Origin: Roseomonas elaeocarpi
Lineage (GTDB): Bacteria; Pseudomonadota; Alphaproteobacteria; Acetobacterales; Acetobacteraceae
Direction: 5' to 3'
Assembly (NCBI RefSeq): GCF_042433915.1
Contig: NZ_JBHLUN010000001.1
Location: forward strand, 248,001 to 312,000
DNA length: 64,000 bases
Position numbers and translations under genes: made by a program. Within the stretch, counting starts at the first letter, position 1; each line of letters begins with the position of its first letter. Positions 58,971-64,000 of this stretch are shown in pieces. The notes beneath the pieces are model-generated. The model did not search any database, was not told the origin of the DNA, and was given only the letters and a program-made list of their open reading frames with translations.

Positions 58971-59690
58971 TCATTGCGCGCTGGCCTGGTTGTTGAGGAC
59001 GAAGCGCTGCGCCGCGCCGATGTGGCTGCGCGCGGCCTCCTCGGCCCGGCGGACATCGCCGCAGGCGATGGCGTCCACGAGTTCGGCATGCTCGCGTCCT
59101 GCTTCCGCGACCCGGCCGGCGCTGCGGCGCGTCGCGTGCCCGGCCAGGGCCAGCAGGGCCGACATGGCCCGCAGATGGGTGATCAGGTAGCGGTTGCGCG
59201 TGCAGTCGTAGATCGCCTCGTGCAGCATCCGGTTGTAGCGGGCCCCGAGCAGCGGATCGTCGGCGGCGCCGCGCTCCAGCTCCAGGATGTGCTGCAGGCC
59301 GGCGATCTCGGCCGGTGTGGCGTTGCGCGCGGCCAGGGCCGCGGCCGCGCCTTCGCCCCATTCGCGGGCGGTGAAAAGCTCCACCGTCGCCTGCCGGTCG
59401 AGGCGCGAGATCAGGATGCCGCGGTGTCCCTGCAGGCGCAGCAGGCCCTCGCCCTCCAGCCGCTTGAGCGCTTCGCGAAGCGGCGTCCGGCTCATCGCCA
59501 GCCAGGCCGTCAGGTCGGCCTCGCGCACGCTGGACCCCGCCTTCAGCTGGCCACCCTGGATGGCCGAGAAGATGGCGTCGTAGGCGCGCTGGGCGAGCGA
59601 CACCTCGGCTCCGGCGGCGAGTTCCGCGTCGGCGATGTTTTCGCCGGGGCCCGGGAAGGGAGGCTGAGGAGAAGAAGCGGGGTGGGACAT
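58971..59690 (-). CDS. GntR-family regulator, FCD subfamily
   Basis: 239 aa. Winged helix LAQRAYDAIFSAIQGGQLKAGSSVREADLTAWLAMSRTPLREALKRLEGEGLL, then an all-helical FCD domain with metal-binding-type residues (FTAREWGEG, DDPLLGARYNRMLHEAIYDCTRNRYL, EHAELVDAIACGDVRRAEEAARSHIG). Start at 59690, divergent from the MFS gene; the site at 59760 lies between them. It presumably represses the flanking catabolic genes until a hydroxy or keto acid binds. Confidence 0.9.
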   Translation of the reverse strand: MSHPASSPQPPFPGPGENIADAELAAGAEVSLAQRAYDAIFSAIQGGQLKAGSSVREADLTAWLAMSRTPLREALKRLEGEGLLRLQGHRGILISRLDRQATVELFTAREWGEGAAAALAARNATPAEIAGLQHILELERGAADDPLLGARYNRMLHEAIYDCTRNRYLITHLRAMSALLALAGHATRRSAGRVAEAGREHAELVDAIACGDVRRAEEAARSHIGAAQRFVLNNQASAQ

Positions 59691-59759
59691 GGATCTCGGG
59701 GCGTTGTGGCCGGTTCGTGCCGGCCAGCTTTCACCAGATTTCGAGACTGGACTCAACCG

Positions 59760-59773
59760 TATACAAATGTATA
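59760..59773. promoter_or_regulatory. GntR/FCD operator candidate TATACA-AA-TGTATA
   Basis: Perfect 6-bp inverted repeat with a 2-bp spacer, in the AT-rich gap between the divergent gntR and MFS genes (71 bp from the gntR start, 75 bp from the MFS start). GTATAC-type palindromes are usual targets of FCD regulators. Confidence 0.65.
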
Positions 59774-59847
59774 TGACTGAACTCAGCGAGACCGGCAGCA
59801 AGCCGGCAGGCCGCGTCGTGGCGGCGGAGAACAGGGAAGGACGTGGG

Positions 59848-61158
59848 ATGAGCGCTTCAAAGACTGTGTTGTCGGCGCCGCCCGACGCGGTAAGCGTTCA
59901 GGAGCAGGACGAGCAGCGTGTCTTCCGCAAGATCGCCTGGCGCATCCTGCCGCTGCTGACGCTGGCCTACATCGTCAACTTCCTGGACCGCACCAATGTC
60001 GGCTTCGCGGCGCTGACCATGAACCAGGAGATCGGCCTGACGGCGGCGCAGTTCGGCACCGGCGCCGGCATCCTGTTCCTCGGCTACTGCGTTTTCGAGG
60101 TGCCCAGCAACGTCGCGCTGCACCGCTACGGCGCGCGCCTGTGGCTGTGCCGCATCATGGTGACCTGGGGCATCGTTTCCATGGCCACGATCTTCGTCAC
60201 CGGCCCGAAAAGCTTCTACCTGCTGCGCTTCCTGCTCGGCGTCGCCGAGGCCGGCTTCTTTCCCGGGGTCGCCTTCTACCTGTCGCAGTGGTTTCCGGCG
60301 CAGTTCCGGGCCCGCGTCTTCGCCTGGTTCCTGATCGGCATCCCGGCCTCCTCGCTGATCGGCGGCCCGCTTTCGGGCGCGCTGCTGGAAATGCACGGCA
60401 TCGCGGGCATCGCCGGCTGGAAGTGGCTCTACCTGCTCGAAGGCGCGCCGGCCGTGATCCTCGGCCTGGTCCTGCTGGGCCTGAAGAACCGGCCGGAGGA
60501 AGCGGAATGGCTGACGGCGGAGGAGAAGCGCATCGTCCGTGCCCGCCTCGATGGCGAAAAGCGCGAACAGCCGCGCCACAGCTTCTGGGCTGCCCTGGCC
60601 GACCGCCGCGTGATCCTGCTGGCGCTGATCCAGTTCACCTTCACGATCGGCGCCTACGGCGTGGCGATCTTTCTGCCGCTGATCATCAAGGCGCAGAACT
60701 TCTCGGACTTCAACGTCGGGCTGATCTCGGCGCTGCCCAGCCTGGTGGCCTGCGTGGCGATGGTGTTCTGGGCCGGCGTCGTGGACCGCAGCCGGCAGAA
60801 GATGCTGCACCTGGCGGCGATGTGCCTGATCTCGGCGCTCGGCCTGGTGCTGGCGGTCTACGCCGGAGCCTTCGTGGTGGCGCTGGCCGGGCTGACCGCG
60901 GTGGTGGTGGGCACCAACACCGCGCGCGCTGTGCTGTGGACCATCCCGACCCGCTTCCTGACCGGGATCGCCGCGGCGGGCGGTCTCGCCTTCATCAATT
61001 CCGTCGGCACCATCGGCGGCTTCGTGGGCCCCTCGATCATGGGCGAGTTCCGCAGCCTGACCGGCTCCTTCAACGCCGGGCTGCTGGCGCTGGCGGGCTT
61101 CATGCTGGTGTCGGTCGCCCTGATCCTCGTGCTGCGCAGCATGGTGCGCGAGCAGTAA
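59848..61158 (+). CDS. MFS transporter, anion:cation symporter (ACS) family
   Basis: 436 aa, 12 membrane segments. AYIVNFLDRTNVGFAALTMNQEIGLTAAQFGTGAGILFLGY and LLRFLLGVAEAGFFPGVAFYLSQWFP are standard ACS/phthalate-permease motifs. Start ATG 59848 preceded by GGAAGGACG. Imports an organic anion, probably the substrate of the surrounding enzymes. 23 bp to the dehydrogenase. Confidence 0.92.
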   Translation: MSASKTVLSAPPDAVSVQEQDEQRVFRKIAWRILPLLTLAYIVNFLDRTNVGFAALTMNQEIGLTAAQFGTGAGILFLGYCVFEVPSNVALHRYGARLWLCRIMVTWGIVSMATIFVTGPKSFYLLRFLLGVAEAGFFPGVAFYLSQWFPAQFRARVFAWFLIGIPASSLIGGPLSGALLEMHGIAGIAGWKWLYLLEGAPAVILGLVLLGLKNRPEEAEWLTAEEKRIVRARLDGEKREQPRHSFWAALADRRVILLALIQFTFTIGAYGVAIFLPLIIKAQNFSDFNVGLISALPSLVACVAMVFWAGVVDRSRQKMLHLAAMCLISALGLVLAVYAGAFVVALAGLTAVVVGTNTARAVLWTIPTRFLTGIAAAGGLAFINSVGTIGGFVGPSIMGEFRSLTGSFNAGLLALAGFMLVSVALILVLRSMVREQ

Positions 61159-61181
61159 ACCCACTTCTTCGGAGAAGCAGC

Positions 61182-62252
61182 GTGGCACAAGACGCCCCAT
61201 CGTTCCCGGCGGAAACCGTCCGGTCCTTCGTGTCGGCCCTGTTTCAGGCGCAGGACGTGCCCGAGGCCGATGCCGACCGCGTGGCGGAATGCCTGGTGCA
61301 GGCCGACCTGCGCGGCGTTTCCTCGCACGGCGTGGGGCGGGTGCCGATCTATCTCGACCGTTTGCGCAAGGGGCTGGTGAAGAGCCGCCCCGCCATCACG
61401 GTGGAGCGTGCCCTGACCGTGGGCGCGCGGGTGGACGGCGACAACGGGCTGGGCTTCCTGGTCGGCACCCGCGCGATGTCCACCGCCATCGACATCGCGC
61501 GCGAGCACGGTGTGGGCTTCGTGCTGGCCTACCACAGCAACCACTTCGGCATGGCCGCGAGCTACCTGCAGCAGGCCGTGGAGGCGGGGCTGTCGGCCTT
61601 CGTGTTCACCAACGCTTCGCCGGCCATGCCGATCTGGGGCGGGCGCACGCCCTTCCTGGGCACCAGCCCCTTCGCCTTCGCGGCGCCCGGCGGGCCGGAC
61701 AGCCCGCCGGTGATGCTGGACATGGCGATGTCGGTGGTGGCGCGCGGCAAGGTGCGGCGCGCCATGCAACTGGGCGAGGACATCCCGCTGGGCTGGGCGC
61801 TCGACAAGGAAGGGCGTCCGACCACCGATGCCAAGGCCGGCTACGAGGGCGTGGTGTTGCCCTTCGGCGGCATGAAGGGATCGGGCCTGTCGCTGATGAT
61901 GGAGATCCTGGCCGGCGTCATGTCGGGGGCGAAGTTCGGCGGCGAGGTCGGCAACCAGTACTTCGACTTCGACGAGCCGCAGAACGTGGGCCACTGCTTC
62001 CTCGCCATGCGGCCCGACCTGTTCATGCCGATCGACCAGTACGGCGATCGCATGGCGGCGCTGTCGCAGCGCGCCAAGGCCACGGAGCGCGCGGACGGGG
62101 TGGACGAGATCCTCTTGCCGGGCGAGCCGGAGATGCGCCGGGCCGCGCAGCGTTCGGCAAGCGGCATCCCGCTGGACCGGCAGGAACTGGACCAGCTGAT
62201 CGTCGAGGCGGAGCGCTCCGGCGTGCCGGTGCCCGAAACCCTGCGCGGCTGA
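61182..62252 (+). CDS. Ldh2/malate-lactate dehydrogenase family oxidoreductase
   Basis: 356 aa with a GTG start (GGAGAAGC upstream). Family features: VQADLRGVSSHGVGRVPIYLDRLRKG, the catalytic-histidine region AYHSNHFGMAASYLQQAVEAGL, PFAFAAPGGPDSPPVMLDMAMSVVARGKV and GMKGSGLSLMMEILAGVMSG. These NAD(P)-dependent enzymes oxidise 2-hydroxy acids such as malate, ureidoglycolate or sulfolactate. In an operon with the MFS carrier, so it probably oxidises the imported hydroxy acid. Confidence 0.9.
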   Translation: MAQDAPSFPAETVRSFVSALFQAQDVPEADADRVAECLVQADLRGVSSHGVGRVPIYLDRLRKGLVKSRPAITVERALTVGARVDGDNGLGFLVGTRAMSTAIDIAREHGVGFVLAYHSNHFGMAASYLQQAVEAGLSAFVFTNASPAMPIWGGRTPFLGTSPFAFAAPGGPDSPPVMLDMAMSVVARGKVRRAMQLGEDIPLGWALDKEGRPTTDAKAGYEGVVLPFGGMKGSGLSLMMEILAGVMSGAKFGGEVGNQYFDFDEPQNVGHCFLAMRPDLFMPIDQYGDRMAALSQRAKATERADGVDEILLPGEPEMRRAAQRSASGIPLDRQELDQLIVEAERSGVPVPETLRG

Positions 62253-62391
62253 GGTGCGGCCGGCCGTTCCACCGGAACGGGAGGCCGCCGCGGGGCGGCG
62301 TCGTGCCGGGCGGACCGGCGCGACGGCGCCACCACGGTGGCAACGCGGGCGCACCGCCCTGGCGGGGCGGCCGCGCCTCGCCATCCCGGCA

Positions 62392-62826
62392 CTACGGCCT
62401 GGCCGCGCCCTTCGCGGCCGCGTGCTCCGCCGAGACCGGGCGTGTTTCGCCGGTCGCCACCAAGGTGCGGGTCGCGTCCGTGCGGCCATAGGTCCAGAGG
62501 ATCTTCATGCTCTCGCTCGCCGAGGCGTTGATGAAGCGGTGCGGCACGCCGGCGGGAATCCAGCTCGTGTCCAGGGGCTGCAGCCGGTGCTGCGCGCCGT
62601 CGATCTCGACGATGGCCTCGCCTTCCAGCAGCACCACGGCCTCCTCGCAGTTGTGCGTGTGCAGCGGGATCGCCGCGCCGCCCGCGATGATCGTGATGCC
62701 GTTCATGAAGCCCTGCGCGCCATGCCGGGCACCGACGAGCGGGATGGTCCTGGCGCCGCCGCCGCGCTCGTGGGCCGGGAGCTCCGCGGGGCGGAGAATC
62801 ACACCCGGTTCGTCGGTCGTGGCCAT
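62392..62826 (-). CDS. Cupin-domain protein
   Basis: 144 aa single cupin. Motif 1 is IPLHTHNCEEAVVLLEGEAIVEI (two His and Glu metal ligands), motif 2 is SWIPAGVPHRFINAS. Start ATG 62826. Minus strand, convergent with the dehydrogenase and divergent from the amidohydrolase at 62989. Possibly an isomerase or ligand sensor for the pathway; not specified by sequence. Confidence 0.85.
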   Translation of the reverse strand: MATTDEPGVILRPAELPAHERGGGARTIPLVGARHGAQGFMNGITIIAGGAAIPLHTHNCEEAVVLLEGEAIVEIDGAQHRLQPLDTSWIPAGVPHRFINASASESMKILWTYGRTDATRTLVATGETRPVSAEHAAAKGAARP

Positions 62827-62988
62827 GTGCTGTGTTTCCCTGCTGTTGGCTGCGGCATGTCCTGCCGCTGCGGCGCGCGGGCAGGATGGCGCAGCCTTGA
62901 CGCCGGCGAAAGGCACCGTTCGCCGAGGCGCACCGGGTGGAGCCGCAACGGTGCGGCCTGAAAGCAGGGCAGGGAGCAATGAAGGGCC

Positions 62989-63861
62989 ATGAACGCGACG
63001 GAAACCAGCGACATGTTCTGCGATAGCCACGTTCATGTTGTCGGCGATCCCGTCCGGTATCCGCTGACCGGAGGGCGCGGCTACACGCCGGACCCGGCCC
63101 CGCTGGCCACGCTGCAGGGGCAGGCCGGACCGCTCGGTATTACCCGCTTCGTGATCGTGCAGCCAAGCTTCTACGGCAACAACAACAGTCTCCTGCTCGA
63201 CACCCTTGACGCGCTGGAAGGGCAGGGACGCGGCGTCGCGGCCGTAGATCCTGCCGCCGGCCGGGATGAGTTGGGCGACCTCGCGGCGCGGGGCGTGCGC
63301 GGGTTGCGCCTGAACCTTTACAGCAACGCGGCGGGTGTCACCGGTGCGGTCCTGCAACGGCGCTTCGAGGCGATGGCGGCCCTGGCACGGGAATGCGACT
63401 TCCACGTCGAGATCATCGCGCCGATCGCGATGCTGGCGGAGTCTGCGGAGTTTCTGCGCCGATCGCCGGTGCCGGTGGTCGTGGATCACTACGGCCTGTT
63501 TGCCGACGAGACACCCGATGGCCTGCACGGTCGGGCGTTGCTGGCGCTCCTGCGGCATCCGCAGTTCTGGATGAAGCTTTCGGCACCCTACCGCAGCGGC
63601 GGCGACATCCTGGCGGTGCGGCCCGACCGGCGCTGGCTCGGCGCGATCGGGGAATGCTGCGGCGATCGCTGCGTCTGGGGCAGCGACTGGCCGCACACGC
63701 CGCCGCACGAAGCCCAGGGGCGCCCCGAGAGCCGGGTTCCCTACCGTGCCCTCGACTACCGTGCGGTGTTCGAGGGCTTCCGCGACTCCCTGCCAACCGA
63801 CCTGCCGGTGGAGCGCATCCTGCGCGACAATCCGGCGCGGCTTTACGGCTTCACAGCCTGA
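62989..63861 (+). CDS. Amidohydrolase-family lactonase (LigI/2-pyrone-4,6-dicarboxylate hydrolase-like)
   Basis: 290 aa TIM barrel. CDSHVHVVGDPVRYPL at the N-terminus matches the start of 2-pyrone-4,6-dicarboxylate lactonase and related sugar lactonases; further markers are PAAGRDELGDLAARGVRGLRLNL, VDHYGLF and the terminal active-site WGSDWPH with RDNPARLYGF. LigI-type members work without bound metal. The enzyme would open a lactone of a di- or tricarboxylate. 14 bp before the dehydrogenase gene at 63876. Confidence 0.88.
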   Translation: MNATETSDMFCDSHVHVVGDPVRYPLTGGRGYTPDPAPLATLQGQAGPLGITRFVIVQPSFYGNNNSLLLDTLDALEGQGRGVAAVDPAAGRDELGDLAARGVRGLRLNLYSNAAGVTGAVLQRRFEAMAALARECDFHVEIIAPIAMLAESAEFLRRSPVPVVVDHYGLFADETPDGLHGRALLALLRHPQFWMKLSAPYRSGGDILAVRPDRRWLGAIGECCGDRCVWGSDWPHTPPHEAQGRPESRVPYRALDYRAVFEGFRDSLPTDLPVERILRDNPARLYGFTA

Positions 63862-63875
63862 CGGAGAAACAATCC

Positions 63876-64000
63876 ATGCGCATTCTCGTGCTGCCGGGCG
63901 ACGGCATCGGGCCGGACATCAGCGCCGCCACCGTGGAGGTCGTCCGCGCGGCCACGGCGTTGGTCGGCCTCACGCCGGAGTTTCCCCAGGCCGAAATCGG
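63876..64000 (+). CDS. Isopropylmalate/tartrate dehydrogenase family protein, 5' end only
   Basis: Runs off the window after 41 codons. MRILVLPGDGIGPDISAATVE is the universal start of isocitrate/isopropylmalate/tartrate dehydrogenases. ATG 63876 has ACGGAG upstream. Adjacent to the LigI-like lactonase on the same strand. A beta-hydroxyacid oxidative decarboxylase would fit after aconitase in a short tricarboxylate route. Confidence 0.85.
   Translation, partial: MRILVLPGDGIGPDISAATVEVVRAATALVGLTPEFPQAEI

Overview
The window is very GC-rich and gene-dense. Its gene families (a TarD-type tartrate dehydratase, an orphan Bug-type tripartite tricarboxylate receptor, a SigF/NrsF stress module, many ABC importers for sugars, amino acids and peptides) point to an environmental alphaproteobacterium, most plausibly Acetobacteraceae (Roseomonas-like). 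The family-level placement is inference. There are no rRNA or tRNA genes, CRISPR arrays or intact transposases that I can recognise.

Layout. 0-10.7 kb: sugar-acid catabolism (IlvD/Edd dehydratase, DHDPS-family keto-deoxy acid enzyme, RbsABC-type importer, 2-keto-3-deoxy-fuconate dehydrogenase-like SDR, Bug receptor). 11-17.4 kb: PmbA and M16 peptidases, a secreted OB-like protein, GNAT, LysR. 17.6-21.3 kb: D-tartrate dehydratase, Tat-exported dienelactone hydrolase, aspartate dehydrogenase. 21.5-24.7 kb: sigma-54 two-component pair. 25.2-34.8 kb: LysR-controlled N-carbamoyl-amino-acid amidohydrolase, polar amino acid ABC importer, PuuE-like deacetylase and deaminase-type amidohydrolase, probably catabolism of a nitrogen-rich ring or ureido compound. 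35-41.3 kb: assorted oxidoreductases, a second DppA-like receptor, a YgeA-like racemase. 41.8-47.7 kb: LacI, sugar ABC importer and GH127 enzyme. 47.9-52 kb: ECF sigma factor, NrsF, and an MsrPQ-like cytochrome b/molybdoenzyme pair. 52-55.2 kb: a secreted coiled-coil/ricin-lectin protein and gene debris. 55.5-64 kb: GntR-controlled hydroxy-acid/tricarboxylate module (aconitase, MBL hydrolase, MFS, Ldh2-type dehydrogenase, cupin, LigI-like lactonase, isopropylmalate-type dehydrogenase running off the end).

Most notable is a family of seven full-length (276-279 bp) and one partial intergenic element in the first 39 kb, never inside a gene. Each has a 13-bp hairpin at one end (arm A, mostly GGAA-capped), a 16-17-bp hairpin at the other (arm B, 4-nt loop), a long-range closing stem and one or two internal hairpins. 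Stem differences between copies are largely compensatory or G-U. In all seven full copies arm A faces the 3' end of a gene. This looks like a structured 3'-UTR RNA or a non-autonomous mobile element with RNA-level constraint. A longer divergent relative lies at 24.8-25.2 kb; none is seen from 39.2 to 64 kb.

Other points of interest: low-complexity insertions inside two LysR regulators and a histidine kinase; remnants of LigD, a GntR regulator, an MFS carrier and an alpha/beta hydrolase; and a GTAACC-N16-CGAA promoter just upstream of the ECF sigma gene.
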